DNA of 37,313 nucleotides, from assembly GCA_020425605.1 (NCBI GenBank), contig JAGQRH010000034.1, forward strand, positions 1 through 37,313, read 5' to 3'. The DNA comes from Planctomycetota bacterium (GTDB taxonomy: Bacteria > Planctomycetota > UBA8742 > UBA2392). Below are positions 1 to 8,477 of this stretch, piece by piece. The translations under genes were made by a program, and so were the position numbers. The stretch's first letter is position 1. Every line of letters begins with the position of its first letter. The notes below the pieces were generated by a model that saw nothing but the letters and a program-made list of their open reading frames with translations, ran no database searches and had not been told where the DNA came from.

Positions 1-939
1 TGGCTCGAGCTTGTAGCGCTCAATCTTGTTGTAGAGGCTCTTGCGGGCCAGCCCGAGGCGCTTGGCGGCCAGCGTTTTGTTGCCGGCGCAGTCGTGCAGG
101 ACCATCTGGATGACCTCGGCCTCAATCTCGGCCATCGTCATGCTGAGCCAGCGGCGATTGCTGTCCTGCTGCTCGAAGCTCAGCGCCACGCGCTTGTCGA
201 GAGCCGCCAGCGCTTCCTTGCCCAGACTGATCCAGCGTACGACGAAGTTCTCCAGCTCTCGCACGTTGCCCGGCCAAGGATATGCCTTCAACTCTTCGAA
301 TACTTCGTCGGGCGGATATTCAGGCTCGATACCGTAGCGCGCGCCGTGCTTTCGCAGGAAGAACTCGACCAACGCCTGGATATCGTCCACACGTTGCCGC
401 AGCGCCGGAACGCGGATCTCGAATGTGTTGAGTCGATACAGCAGGTCGCTTCGGAATCCACCATCCTTCACAAGCTGCTCGATGGGAGCGTTCGTGGCCG
501 TGACGATACGGACGTTGATCGGGGTAGCTTCCGTGCCGCCAAGGCGCCGAACTTCTCGCTCCTGCAACACGCGCAACAGCCGCTTCTGGAAGCTGAGCGG
601 GATGTCGCCGATCTCATCAAGAAACAGCGTCCCGCCTTCGGCCTGCTCGAACAGACCGGGCCGGCTCTCGCGCGCATCGGTGAACGCACCCGGCTCGTAG
701 CCGAACAGTTCGCTTTCAATCAGCGGCTCGGGAATCGCCAGGCAGCTCTGGCCGACGAATGGCGCATCTCGTCTCTGCGACAGTGAATGAATGGCGCGAG
801 CGACCACCTCTTTGCCAGCACCGCTCTCGCCGAGGATCAGTACCGGGTAGTCGGCCTGCGCCACCTGCAGGATATGCTGCTTCAACTCGCGCATACGAGG
901 CGAGTTGCCAACTACCTGAGACAAGGCATCCATAGCCAT
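1..939 (-). CDS. Sigma-54-dependent transcriptional activator, AAA+ and Fis-type HTH, partial at window edge
   Basis: The protein activates sigma-54 RNA polymerase by ATP hydrolysis. Reading the minus strand gives a Walker A GESGAGKE near residue 38, the sigma-54 contact loop as GAFTDA (consensus GAFTGA; D in the fifth position is a common variant), Walker B GGTLFLDEIG, the arginine-rich RSDLLYRLN segment and, at the window edge, a Fis-type helix-turn-helix containing AAKRLGLARKSLYNKI. The frame is open to base 1, so the last residues lie outside. The start is ATG at 939 (a second ATG is at 933); an in-frame stop lies about 30 bp upstream, so there is no N-terminal receiver or GAF domain. This is a stand-alone activator with PspF-like layout, controlled by something other than its own phosphorylation. 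No Shine-Dalgarno is visible; a GTGTGT/ACACAC palindrome abuts the start. Its target promoters are unknown. Confidence 0.9.
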   Translation of the reverse strand, partial: MAMDALSQVVGNSPRMRELKQHILQVAQADYPVLILGESGAGKEVVARAIHSLSQRRDAPFVGQSCLAIPEPLIESELFGYEPGAFTDARESRPGLFEQAEGGTLFLDEIGDIPLSFQKRLLRVLQEREVRRLGGTEATPINVRIVTATNAPIEQLVKDGGFRSDLLYRLNTFEIRVPALRQRVDDIQALVEFFLRKHGARYGIEPEYPPDEVFEELKAYPWPGNVRELENFVVRWISLGKEALAALDKRVALSFEQQDSNRRWLSMTMAEIEAEVIQMVLHDCAGNKTLAAKRLGLARKSLYNKIERYKLEP

Positions 940-958
940 GTGTGTAAGAATAACACAC
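940..958. promoter_or_regulatory. Palindrome at the start of the sigma-54 activator gene (possible operator)
   Basis: GTGTGT and ACACAC arms are separated by 7 bp and lie directly against the ATG of the activator gene. A dyad in this place could be an autoregulatory operator. This is inference from position and symmetry only. Confidence 0.3.
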
Positions 959-1023
959 TCGCGTGGCCGACGTAAGTCTTCGATTTAACGTGTGCTTTCC
1001 GCCCCGAAGGTCACCATGGAACC

Positions 1024-1548
1024 ATGGCTGACGACGACCAGTTCATGACCTTTCTGAAGGAGCCTTCGTTCGAGAACTTCGTGCGGGTGCGTGATCTGGT
1101 GGTGGCTCACCCTGCATATGATCCGTATGGCAATCAACTGAACGAGGCGATGCAGCTGCTCGACAAGTCCGACTGGATGGGCTTTATCGACAAAGGCCGC
1201 GCGCTGATACCGAACTTCCTGCTCAGCCCGCGTTTCCATCTGGCTCGAAGCTTCGCCCTGAAACAGATGGGTGATGAAGACAGCGCTGACATGGAGGCCG
1301 CCATGTACGTCTCCTGCATTGAAGGCATCCGCAGCACAGGTGACGGCAGCGAGGCCAAGCCGTGGCTCGTCATGCGCACGCTGGACGAGTACGACATGAT
1401 TGAGCAGTTGGGCAAGAAGTCGGCCGGGCAATCGCTGCACAAGAAGGACGGCCGGTCGCTTGACCGCATCCAGTGTGAAGACGGCACGGCCTACTGGTTT
1501 GACGTGACGGATGCCTTCAAAAAGCTTGAGGGCAAGCTTAAGCCTTAG
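1024..1548 (+). CDS. DUF4919-like protein of unknown function
   Basis: The product is 174 aa, soluble, acidic in the N-terminal half, with no signal peptide or membrane segment. The body reads as helical (FVRVRDLVVAHPAYDPYG, then LNEAMQLLDKSDW), followed by a mixed region with a YWFDVTDAF motif near the C-terminus. This layout resembles DUF4919 proteins, in which a helical, TPR-like segment counts off a peptide and a short beta segment ends with a tyrosine/tryptophan motif; the family has no known function. ATG 1024 is used; an earlier ATG at 1016 is in another frame. The 3' end overlaps the convergent DUF2330 gene by 11 bp, and its last codons hold a hairpin that could stop transcription from the opposite strand. 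The family assignment is from memory of the pattern, not a search. Confidence 0.8.
   Translation: MADDDQFMTFLKEPSFENFVRVRDLVVAHPAYDPYGNQLNEAMQLLDKSDWMGFIDKGRALIPNFLLSPRFHLARSFALKQMGDEDSADMEAAMYVSCIEGIRSTGDGSEAKPWLVMRTLDEYDMIEQLGKKSAGQSLHKKDGRSLDRIQCEDGTAYWFDVTDAFKKLEGKLKP
1522..1539 (-). terminator. Possible intrinsic terminator for the DUF2330 gene
   Basis: A perfect 7-bp stem (AAGCTTG/CAAGCTT) with a 4-nt loop is followed on the minus strand by a short T run (bases 1521-1519 continue the stem's TT). It sits inside the 3' end of the convergent plus-strand gene. Confidence 0.4.
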
Positions 1549-2728
1549 CCTGCTCAAGCCCCGCGAGGTAGCGCTTGCGGTTGATGCGCACCTTGATGAA
1601 CAACGTGACAAAGAAGACCAGCCCCAGGCCGACGAACACGGCCATTGCATGCTCACGGAAGAAGCGGTCGATGAACGAGATGTCTTCATCGCCGTAATAC
1701 CAGAAGCCGGGCAGCTCGTCCGTCACGTCACCGATTGGGAAGAACGCCTCTTCGTTTCGGGCCTCAAGGACATTCCCGTGCTTTGCCTTTGATGCTGCGC
1801 CGTTGCTTTCAATCCGGTTGACGTACCAGCGCGATGGATCGTCCTGTGTCGTCCGCCCATCCAGCCCGGCCGCCAGCTCTGCTGGAAGCGCGCTGAGCGA
1901 GTAAAGGTTGACCAGCTGGACGTAGCCGTGATTGATTGGGGTCAACTCCTCGCGCAGGGCGCCGAAGCCGTCCGTATCGAGCGGCTTGTCGCTGACGATC
2001 GTCAGGTCGAGGGCGAAGTCACCCATACCGGACTCGAACTTGAGCGGCACGAACGGCTTTGGCGTTTCAAAACCGATCACGAGCGGAGGCAGGTAGGGCG
2101 TTAGGGGCAGGGCATCTTCGCCTGCCCGAGGCTCGACCTTCACGCACAGGAAACTGAAGTCTTCTCTGGCGTAGTAGTCCAGATCAGCCCGGGAAATCGG
2201 ATCGAAGCCGTTCTGCGAGAGGTATTCGGACAGCTGTCTAACTCCTGAGGCCCCAACACTCCGGATCGGCGTAATCGTGTACGGGCCCACTGCCTGCGCA
2301 TTCTCTGCAGCGAGTTGGGGCACCGGTTGATGGTCTTCATCACGGTGCGTCATGCTGGTTGGCAGCCATTCCGGCCACTGAAAATCGGTCTTGTCGGCCC
2401 ACTGCTTGCGTGCAAGCTGGAACAGCCTGTCGTGCATCGCGGGCCCGGCGGCCACCACTTCAGCTGTTGTGACGTCGTAGCGTGATGATTCGCCCGGGAC
2501 CGGGATGATCCAGGCCATCTTTGCCGGCCCGCCGGTCGTGCTGTCGAACTTCGGCTGGAGATGGATGATCAGTTGCTCATAGCCGGACTTGTCTTCGGGG
2601 CGGCCTCGGTGGACTACCACAACTTCCATCCGGGTGAGGCTGACGTTGCCCGTGTAGTCAGTCGGCACCACGCAATTCGCGGCAAGGGGCGCGCCAAACA
2701 GCAGCAGCATTGCGGCAATCCACTTCAT
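1538..2728 (-). CDS. DUF2330 membrane-anchored exported protein
   Basis: The product is 396 aa. It has a cleavable-type signal sequence (MKWIAAMLLLFGAPLAA), a long extracytoplasmic domain with the DUF2330 hallmarks (EVVVVHRGR near residue 25, QLIIHLQPKF, then MAWIIPVPG) and a C-terminal transmembrane helix (about residues 360-380) followed by a basic tail. DUF2330 proteins are secreted or anchored proteins of unknown role. The ATG at 2728 was chosen over an upstream in-frame ATG at 2818 because it is preceded by GGAGG at 10 bp and starts exactly at the signal peptide; it also overlaps the stop of the upstream small membrane protein gene by ATGA, so the two are translationally coupled. The pair probably forms one envelope complex. 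Confidence 0.85.
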   Translation of the reverse strand: MKWIAAMLLLFGAPLAANCVVPTDYTGNVSLTRMEVVVVHRGRPEDKSGYEQLIIHLQPKFDSTTGGPAKMAWIIPVPGESSRYDVTTAEVVAAGPAMHDRLFQLARKQWADKTDFQWPEWLPTSMTHRDEDHQPVPQLAAENAQAVGPYTITPIRSVGASGVRQLSEYLSQNGFDPISRADLDYYAREDFSFLCVKVEPRAGEDALPLTPYLPPLVIGFETPKPFVPLKFESGMGDFALDLTIVSDKPLDTDGFGALREELTPINHGYVQLVNLYSLSALPAELAAGLDGRTTQDDPSRWYVNRIESNGAASKAKHGNVLEARNEEAFFPIGDVTDELPGFWYYGDEDISFIDRFFREHAMAVFVGLGLVFFVTLFIKVRINRKRYLAGLEQAKA

Positions 2729-2973
2729 GGCGTTGGTTCCTCCGCGTCCGGCTCTGGCTCGGGCTCTGCCGGCGGCTCCAGCTGTATGGGCTTGAGCATG
2801 TGCTTCGACTTCATCCACAGCCAGACCCAGGTCATCACCAGTGCGATTACCGCCAGGGCGCCGAAGAAGTACTCCAGCGGCGAGTCAATCTTGTCGTCAA
2901 CCGGCGGCGCATTCTGGGCCAGCAACGGCGCGGCAAGCCAAACACAGACAACCCAGCCGGTAAAACGCTTCAT
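2725..2973 (-). CDS. Small exported or membrane protein coupled to the DUF2330 gene
   Basis: The product is 82 aa: an N-terminal hydrophobic signal (MKRFTGWVVCVWLAAPLLAQ), a short linker, one transmembrane helix (FFGALAVIALVMTWVWLWM, about residues 36-55) and a cytoplasmic tail rich in Pro and Glu (PPAEPEPEPDAEEP). The family is not recognised. The stop codon overlaps the DUF2330 start as ATGA, so the two products are made together; a role as partner or anchor of the DUF2330 protein is inferred from this coupling alone. No good Shine-Dalgarno precedes ATG 2973. Confidence 0.75.
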   Translation of the reverse strand: MKRFTGWVVCVWLAAPLLAQNAPPVDDKIDSPLEYFFGALAVIALVMTWVWLWMKSKHMLKPIQLEPPAEPEPEPDAEEPTP

Positions 2974-3022
2974 CGCGCCTGTTTACCGCAAGGCGCGCAC
3001 GTTGCACAGGCATGGTCAGCGT

Positions 3023-3520
3023 TCAGGTGCCGGCGGGCTCGACGATGTAATCGTCGAGTTGCTTCACCAGGTCCGGGCAGAGACCGGTCGGGTCTTCAAT
3101 GGTTACGCGCCGCTTGCTGGTGTCGTCTTCAACGTCGAAGCGGACGTGGATGTAATTCTTCGGCCAGACTTCGCGCCAGATGTCGGCCCATTCAACGACG
3201 GCGATGGCGCGGTCGGAGTTAATTGCTTCAAGAATTTCGCCGGGAAGCTCGGGCGACTCATTCAGACGATAGAAGTCAATGTGGTGCAAGACCGCACGCC
3301 CGCCGTGATAGCTGAGCATCAGCGTGAACGTCGGGCTGCGCAGGCCCGCCCAGCCGCCTTCATCGAGGCCGCAGGCGATTCCCTTGACGAACTGAGTCTT
3401 GCCCGCACCCAGTACGCCCTCAAGCGCGACGAAAGCGCCACGCGGAAGGCATTTGCCGAGCAAACGACCAATCTGAATCGTGGATTCAAGGTTTGGGCTG
3501 CTTAGATGCAGAGTGTTCAT
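3023..3520 (-). CDS. tsaE: tRNA threonylcarbamoyladenosine biosynthesis ATPase TsaE
   Basis: TsaE is the ATPase of the TsaB-TsaD-TsaE complex, which puts the threonylcarbamoyl group on A37 of ANN-decoding tRNAs. The 165-aa product matches the family in length. Visible motifs: the Walker A variant GVLGAGKTQFVKGIA near residue 34, the conserved SPTFTL strand (residues ~64-69), the Walker B-like HHIDFYRL (about residue 80) and VVEWADIW near residue 108. ATG 3520 is preceded by GAAGAGG at about 6 bp; an upstream in-frame ATG at 3586 would add 22 residues that do not fit the family. It follows thiL on the same strand behind a hairpin and precedes the small membrane protein and DUF2330 genes. Confidence 0.95.
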   Translation of the reverse strand: MNTLHLSSPNLESTIQIGRLLGKCLPRGAFVALEGVLGAGKTQFVKGIACGLDEGGWAGLRSPTFTLMLSYHGGRAVLHHIDFYRLNESPELPGEILEAINSDRAIAVVEWADIWREVWPKNYIHVRFDVEDDTSKRRVTIEDPTGLCPDLVKQLDDYIVEPAGT

Positions 3521-3642
3521 TCGTACCTCTTCCCGTTTCTGGCCAATGTGTCGGGAAGGTGTGACCAGTTGCACAGTATACCACACGGGGCCACTTCTTG
3601 CCCCGAGAACCGCCCAGTTAAATTACGCGGGAGGTTAGGCGA

Positions 3643-3663
3643 AAGCCCCACAAAATGGGGCTT
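3643..3663 (-). terminator. Hairpin between thiL and tsaE
   Basis: A perfect 7-bp stem (AAGCCCC/GGGGCTT, loop 7 nt) lies 18 bp past the thiL stop. Only a short T run follows on the minus strand, so it may be an attenuator rather than a full stop. Confidence 0.45.
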
Positions 3664-3680
3664 CGCACAGCCTGCACAAA

Positions 3681-4688
3681 TCAAAGCTGGTGGACCCACG
3701 ACAGCACTTCCAGGGCACGCGGCTCGCCCTTCTGCAGGATCTGTACCAGCGGCTCACCCTTTTCCAGCGGGCGCATCACGCCGAGTGCGCGAATGGGCAC
3801 GTCGAACGGCCATTCCGTAACGATCTTCTTCCAGCGATTCGGCTTCACGATAAACAGCAGCTCAAAGTCTTCGCCGTCGTGAAGTGCGTGGTACAGCGCA
3901 CGTTCCGCACCCTTGCCCTCGAGCTTGGCCAGGCGGCGGGCAGACTTGCTCACCGGAACAGCTTCCGTTGCGATGTCAGCGCCGACGGCAAAGCGCTCGC
4001 CGGACTCTTCACAGACGCGGGTCAGGTCGCCACTTAGCCCGTCGCTGATGTCGATCATGGCGCTCACGCCGCGCTCAGCCAGAAAGCGGCCTTCGGCGAT
4101 GCGCGGCTCAAAACGCAGATGCTTGCCGAGGATTGAGCCACCCAGTGAGCCGGTAATCGCGATCACGTCGCCGGGCGCCGCGCCGGCGCGGAGTGCAGGA
4201 CGAACGCCGTCCATCACTCCTGTCATCGCCACAGAAATGCTCAGTGGCCCGTCCCAGCCCTGTGTGTCGCCGCCCGCCAGCGTTACGCCGTAGGTGGCGC
4301 AGGTCTTTGCCATTCCAAGGAATACACGCTCACGCAACTCAACCGGTGCGCCCGTGTGCAGCGTGACTGACACAAGTGCGCAGCTTGGTGTTGCACCCAT
4401 GGCGGCCATGTCGCTCAGGCATCGCGTGATGGCCTTGCGACCAACTTCTTCCGGCGTAGCAGCCGGTCCTTGCGTGGCCGGGATCTTCTTGCCCTTCTCG
4501 GCCAATATGAAGTGCTTGCCTTCGATGACCGTGTCGATCTTCAGCGCTTCGCGATCGGCGTGCGTGCGCATGATGGCGCAATCATCACCGGGGCCAACCT
4601 CCAGGTCCTTTGAGGCGGGCGGCAACTCGGAGCGAATCCAGTTGATGTACTCAAACTCGTCGGACGACTTTGGTGCGTGCTTACTCAT
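3681..4688 (-). CDS. thiL: Thiamine-monophosphate kinase
   Basis: ThiL phosphorylates thiamine monophosphate to thiamine diphosphate, the last step of the cofactor pathway. The 335-aa product shows the family pattern in order: GPGDDCAIM near residue 33 (metal and nucleotide binding), LSDMAAMGATPS, GGDTQGWDGPLSISVAMTG, DISDGLSGDL and HDGEDFELLF. ATG 4688 is preceded by GAGGAG. An upstream in-frame ATG at 4775 would add 29 low-complexity residues, and a promoter-like pair (4762-4791) overlaps that extension, so the shorter form is preferred. No thiamine riboswitch was found upstream. A 6-bp hairpin (4700-4715) lies in the leader. It may be co-transcribed with tsaE. Confidence 0.93.
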   Translation of the reverse strand: MSKHAPKSSDEFEYINWIRSELPPASKDLEVGPGDDCAIMRTHADREALKIDTVIEGKHFILAEKGKKIPATQGPAATPEEVGRKAITRCLSDMAAMGATPSCALVSVTLHTGAPVELRERVFLGMAKTCATYGVTLAGGDTQGWDGPLSISVAMTGVMDGVRPALRAGAAPGDVIAITGSLGGSILGKHLRFEPRIAEGRFLAERGVSAMIDISDGLSGDLTRVCEESGERFAVGADIATEAVPVSKSARRLAKLEGKGAERALYHALHDGEDFELLFIVKPNRWKKIVTEWPFDVPIRALGVMRPLEKGEPLVQILQKGEPRALEVLSWVHQL

Positions 4689-4761
4689 CGACTCCTCAAC
4701 TCGCGTCTCCGCGAGGTATCCTTCGGCCGTACTGCCGGCCGTACTTGCAGCAGCGGTTTTA

Positions 4762-4791
4762 TACATATCGTCCACGGTCGTACCTCAGTAA
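4762..4791 (-). promoter_or_regulatory. Candidate sigma-70-type promoter of thiL
   Basis: On the minus strand TTACTG (-35, 4791-4786) and TATGTA (-10, 4767-4762) are 18 bp apart, about 75 bp before the preferred thiL start. The match is moderate. Confidence 0.35.
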
Positions 4792-4897
4792 TCTGCTGGG
4801 CCTTTCAAACCCGCCGGCCGGGCGTAAACTTCGCGGCCCACGTCACTTAGTAGAACGCACAAGAGTTCCAGCCAGCTTCCAGAGTAAGGGTGATTTC

Positions 4898-5611
4898 ATG
4901 CGCAAAGCGGAAGTGATCGAAGGCCTGCGGGATACCTGGCAGGTCTTCCGGGTCATGGCCGAGTTCGTGGAGGGCTTTGACACGCTCAGCAAGGTCGGCC
5001 GTTGCGTATCGATCTTCGGCAGCGCCCGCACCCACCCGGACGACGAGCTATACCAGACCACGGTTCTGCTCGGAAAACGACTGGCAGAAGCGGGCTACGG
5101 CGTCATCACCGGCGGCGGTCCCGGCGTAATGGAGGCGGGCAACAAGGGCGCCGGCGAAGGCGGCGGGGAAAGCGTCGGCCTCGCAATCGACCTGCCCATG
5201 GAGCAGGAGGCCAACCCCTACGCCTCTACGGTGATTGACTTCAAGTACTTCTTCATCCGCAAGGTGATGTTCGTGAAGTACGCCGAAGGCTTCATTTTCA
5301 TGCCTGGCGGCTTCGGCACGATGGACGAGATGTTCGAAGTCCTGACGCTGGTGCAGACACTGAAGATTCGGCGCATTCCGTGCGTATTGTTCGGCATGAA
5401 GTTCTGGCAGGGCTTGTTCGACTGGATGGAAAAGACCATGTGTGGTGAGTACCGCCACATCAGCCCCGAAGACCTGGAGCTGTTTCACCGCACGGACGAC
5501 GTCGACGACGCCGTTGCCCACATCGTCGATTTCCACAAACACAGCCCAACCCGCAAAGGCCGAACCATCGGCAGGGGCGACACCCGCGAAATCGGCAAGG
5601 TGAAGAAGTAG
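4898..5611 (+). CDS. LOG-family protein (TIGR00730-type Rossmann-fold nucleotide hydrolase)
   Basis: The 237-aa product belongs to the LOG/lysine-decarboxylase-like family, whose members cleave nucleoside 5'-monophosphates to the free base and ribose 5-phosphate (cytokinin-activating enzymes in plants, AMP or purine nucleotide hydrolases in bacteria). Key motifs are GGGPGVMEAGNKGA near residue 74 and PGGFGTMDEMFE near residue 134, with SIFGSAR at the first strand. ATG 4898 is preceded by AAGGGTG at about 6 bp; a longer open frame upstream to 4670 overlaps the thiL start and is not family-like. The C-terminal 25 residues are basic and probably disordered. It is divergent from thiL across a 209-bp gap and its physiological substrate cannot be told from sequence. 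Confidence 0.9.
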   Translation: MRKAEVIEGLRDTWQVFRVMAEFVEGFDTLSKVGRCVSIFGSARTHPDDELYQTTVLLGKRLAEAGYGVITGGGPGVMEAGNKGAGEGGGESVGLAIDLPMEQEANPYASTVIDFKYFFIRKVMFVKYAEGFIFMPGGFGTMDEMFEVLTLVQTLKIRRIPCVLFGMKFWQGLFDWMEKTMCGEYRHISPEDLELFHRTDDVDDAVAHIVDFHKHSPTRKGRTIGRGDTREIGKVKK

Positions 5612-5660
5612 CCATCGCGCCCGACCTCGCATTTTTGATCGACCGGACTAGCATCCCGCA

Positions 5661-7049
5661 ATGGCGGATGCGGCTCCTGGCAAACTGTCTCCTGAGCAAA
5701 AGCGCGGCGTATTCGTCGTCTGGCTGATCATCTTCATCGATCTGATGGGCTTCGGCATTGTTCTGCCGAGCCTGCCGTACTTCGTGCGGATCTTCGAAGT
5801 GCCGGACTGGGCGAACGCATTTGCCCGCGCCATCGGGCTGGATCGCTCGCGGGGCGGCGTGCTGGTCGGGATGATCCTGACGGCTTATTCGCTGTGCCAG
5901 TTCATCTTCGCGCCGATCTGGGGGCGGCTGTCCGACAAGGTCGGCCGAAGGCCGATCCTGGCACTCAGCACTTCAGGCTTTGCGGCGACGTGGGTGATGT
6001 TCGCGTTTGCGCCCGGCTTCACGTTCCTGCTGCTGTCGCGGGCGCTGGCCGGCGTCTGTGCCGCCAACATCAGCACAGCGCAGGCCTACATGGCCGACGT
6101 CTTCCCGCCTGAGCGCCGCGCCAAGGGCATGGGTTTGATCGGCATGGCCTTCGGGCTGGGCTTCGTGTTCGGCCCGGCCATTGGCGGGGCGCTGGTAAGC
6201 CAGACGCTGCTGGGCTGGTTCGGCTATGTGCCCACACTGGATGCGCAAGGCGTGATTGTGGCCGGCACGGAAGCGACCAACGCATTTCACCGCGCGCAGC
6301 TGATGGTTCCCAGCCTGTTTGCGGCCGGGCTCAGCGCGACGTCATTCATCCTGACGCTGACCATCATGCGCGAATCCCTGTCGAAGGAATTGCGCGCAGG
6401 CCTTGGCCCGCGCAAGAGCCGGATGGCGCAGTTCGCACAGGCGCTGACTCGGCCGGCGATCGGGCCGATGCTGATTGTCTACCTGATCGTGACGCTGGGC
6501 TTTGCGCAGCTGGAGGCCATGTTCACTCAGTTCAACGCCGACTTCCTGAAACTAAGCGCCAGCGCCAATGCATGGGTATTTGTTGTGATCGGCCTGACGC
6601 TGGCATTCGTGCAGGGCGGTCTGATCGGGCGTCTCGCGAAGCGATTCGGCAGTGCGAAAGTGCTGATGGTTGGCCTCGCGGGGCTGACGCTTGCGATGTT
6701 CCTTTTCGGCTTCCAGCAAGAGCTGAACCCCGGCGTGAACGCCTACCTGTGGCTGATCCTGTGTGCCATGCTGATCGGAGGAACCAACGCACTGGTGAAC
6801 CCGAACGTGCTGGCGATTATCAGCAGCCACGCCCGCGCAGACGAGCAAGGCGGCACGATGGGATTCACGGCCAGCGCGGCGACACTGGGGCGCATCATCG
6901 GCCCGATCCTCGGGGGCTACATCTACGACCGCTTTGGCCCAGAACAGCCGTTCGCAATCGGCGGTGTGCTGATCGGTCTTGGGCTGCTGCTGTTTCTTGC
7001 ACGCTGGAAAGTCATCACCCGCCCGGCCGAGCATCAAGTCGCCGCGTAG
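5661..7049 (+). CDS. MFS transporter, DHA1 (TetA-like) drug-efflux type
   Basis: The 462-aa product is a major-facilitator transporter with 12 predicted membrane segments. The first helix carries the DHA1-type motif DLMGFGIVLPSLPYF; motif A, GRLSDKVGRRPIL, follows in the loop after the second helix; the motif C-like stretch GLGFVFGPAIGGAL lies in the fifth helix. A slightly enlarged loop (residues ~48-60) sits after the first helix. TetA-like proteins exchange drugs or metabolites for protons across the inner membrane; the substrate is not predictable. The gene stands 49 bp after the LOG gene on the same strand and is convergent with the beta-helix protein gene. No Shine-Dalgarno precedes ATG 5661. 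Confidence 0.92.
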   Translation: MADAAPGKLSPEQKRGVFVVWLIIFIDLMGFGIVLPSLPYFVRIFEVPDWANAFARAIGLDRSRGGVLVGMILTAYSLCQFIFAPIWGRLSDKVGRRPILALSTSGFAATWVMFAFAPGFTFLLLSRALAGVCAANISTAQAYMADVFPPERRAKGMGLIGMAFGLGFVFGPAIGGALVSQTLLGWFGYVPTLDAQGVIVAGTEATNAFHRAQLMVPSLFAAGLSATSFILTLTIMRESLSKELRAGLGPRKSRMAQFAQALTRPAIGPMLIVYLIVTLGFAQLEAMFTQFNADFLKLSASANAWVFVVIGLTLAFVQGGLIGRLAKRFGSAKVLMVGLAGLTLAMFLFGFQQELNPGVNAYLWLILCAMLIGGTNALVNPNVLAIISSHARADEQGGTMGFTASAATLGRIIGPILGGYIYDRFGPEQPFAIGGVLIGLGLLLFLARWKVITRPAEHQVAA

Positions 7050-7093
7050 CATCGACAGCATGACGATCGCGTACCAACGGCGGCAGGGCGATG

Positions 7094-8419
7094 CTACGGC
7101 ACAAACTCGCCCTGGTCCTGGGTCTGAAGGTAGCTCGCAATCACCTTGAACCCCTTGCCCTCAAAGCGCTGGCCTTTGGCGATTTTCAGGTCGCCAGAGA
7201 CTGACAGGAACGCGTCGGTCGCTGAGCCCTTGTGAATCTTGGTGCTGGCGTTGATCACCAGATCCGGCACCGTTGCGCTACTGGCAAGCAGGATGCCGCC
7301 GTCATCACTGGTTGCGCTGCTGCCGTTGATCGAGATTTCACCGCCTGTGCAATACACACTTGAGTCCTTCGCAAAGCGCAGGCTGCGTGTGTAGTTCTGG
7401 TACACCTGCAGCTTGCCGTCGCGGATATTGACGTTGCCGCTGAGGTAGAACATGCCGCCGCCGGTGGTGTTGCGCATGGTTCCGCCGTACATGTTCAAGG
7501 CATCGCCGCTGTTCCAGATGTCGTCGTTGATCTCCAGCGCGCCGTCATGAATTGTGATCGTCGCGCCGCTGAAATCCGCGTCGCCGTTGCCGATGAACTT
7601 GCCTGAACAAATGGTCAGCGTGCTGCCGGGCAGCCACGATTCTTCACCGCGATCCGTGCCGTTGCCGTTGCTGAAGCGGCAGTTGAATTCCCCGCCATCA
7701 ATCACCAGGTCTCCGGCAATCTGGAAACCGTACGGGTTGGGTGTGTTCCACTTGCCACCCTTTTCGATGATCAGTGTGGTTCCGGCCTCGACGTACAATT
7801 GCGCCTTGCCGGGATCGGCATTGGCTGTCGACTGCGTGCCAAAGGTGCCGCTGATGCGCTTGGTGCCGCCGCGCATGATGATCTTGCCCGCGGTCGCAGT
7901 GCCGGAGATGGTCTGATTCTCGCCGTCCAGCACGATTGTTGTGCCGGCCGCCGAAAGTTGCCCGCCCTCGGCGATCGTGAGATCGCCGTCAATGGAGACT
8001 TCGCCACTCGGCAACTGGACGGTGCCGCCGTTGCGTACCTCAACGTTGTGGATCTGGCGGCGCTCAGGGATTGCCGTCTTGCCTTCACTCGCCACAGTGT
8101 CGTCGCGACTCGAGGCGATCTCGTTGGTCTTGGTCTGCCGTTTGTCTGCGGCTTCGGCGTCTTCAGGTTGGCTGTCAGCCGTCTTGGCAGGAGCGATATC
8201 CGGCTGTACGTCGATCTCGACGTCCATCGGCAGGACTACGTGACGCTCCTGATGCTCCAGTGGTTCAGATTCTGTGCGTGCGGCCTCGTCCAGGCTGGAC
8301 ACTTCCAGAGCCTTGCTCGAAGCCCGGGGCGCGTCCGTCGCGAGTGCAAGCCAGACGCCACCGGCCGAAGCAACCAGCCACAGTGCGAGTATCCCGATCC
8401 AAAGTGGTGTATGTTTCAT
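7094..8419 (-). CDS. Membrane-anchored beta-helix-like surface protein
   Basis: The 441-aa product starts with an uncleaved or signal-type hydrophobic segment (residues ~5-27), followed by an acidic, Pro/Glu/Ser-rich linker (about residues 30-130). The rest is a run of short beta-strand repeats rich in Gly, Asn, Thr and Ile with turns such as GGTVQLPSG, GGQLSAAGTTIVLDG, GGTKRISG and GGEFNC, a pattern of right-handed beta-helix or autotransporter passenger-like proteins. No outer-membrane barrel or sorting motif is seen, so it is probably tethered to the inner membrane or released. ATG 8419 was chosen because it precedes the hydrophobic segment and has GGGGG upstream; the frame opens to 8485. 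No enzyme motif is visible. Function unknown. Confidence 0.8.
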   Translation of the reverse strand: MKHTPLWIGILALWLVASAGGVWLALATDAPRASSKALEVSSLDEAARTESEPLEHQERHVVLPMDVEIDVQPDIAPAKTADSQPEDAEAADKRQTKTNEIASSRDDTVASEGKTAIPERRQIHNVEVRNGGTVQLPSGEVSIDGDLTIAEGGQLSAAGTTIVLDGENQTISGTATAGKIIMRGGTKRISGTFGTQSTANADPGKAQLYVEAGTTLIIEKGGKWNTPNPYGFQIAGDLVIDGGEFNCRFSNGNGTDRGEESWLPGSTLTICSGKFIGNGDADFSGATITIHDGALEINDDIWNSGDALNMYGGTMRNTTGGGMFYLSGNVNIRDGKLQVYQNYTRSLRFAKDSSVYCTGGEISINGSSATSDDGGILLASSATVPDLVINASTKIHKGSATDAFLSVSGDLKIAKGQRFEGKGFKVIASYLQTQDQGEFVP

Positions 8420-8477
8420 CACGGCCCCCTGTATTCGTTCAAACGGGGAAAGGGGACCACAGGTTCCGACTATCTTA

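Noticed and set aside
4689..4897. Thiamine-pyrophosphate riboswitch before thiL
   Set aside because: A CTGAGG string occurs but the second conserved half and the pairing are absent.
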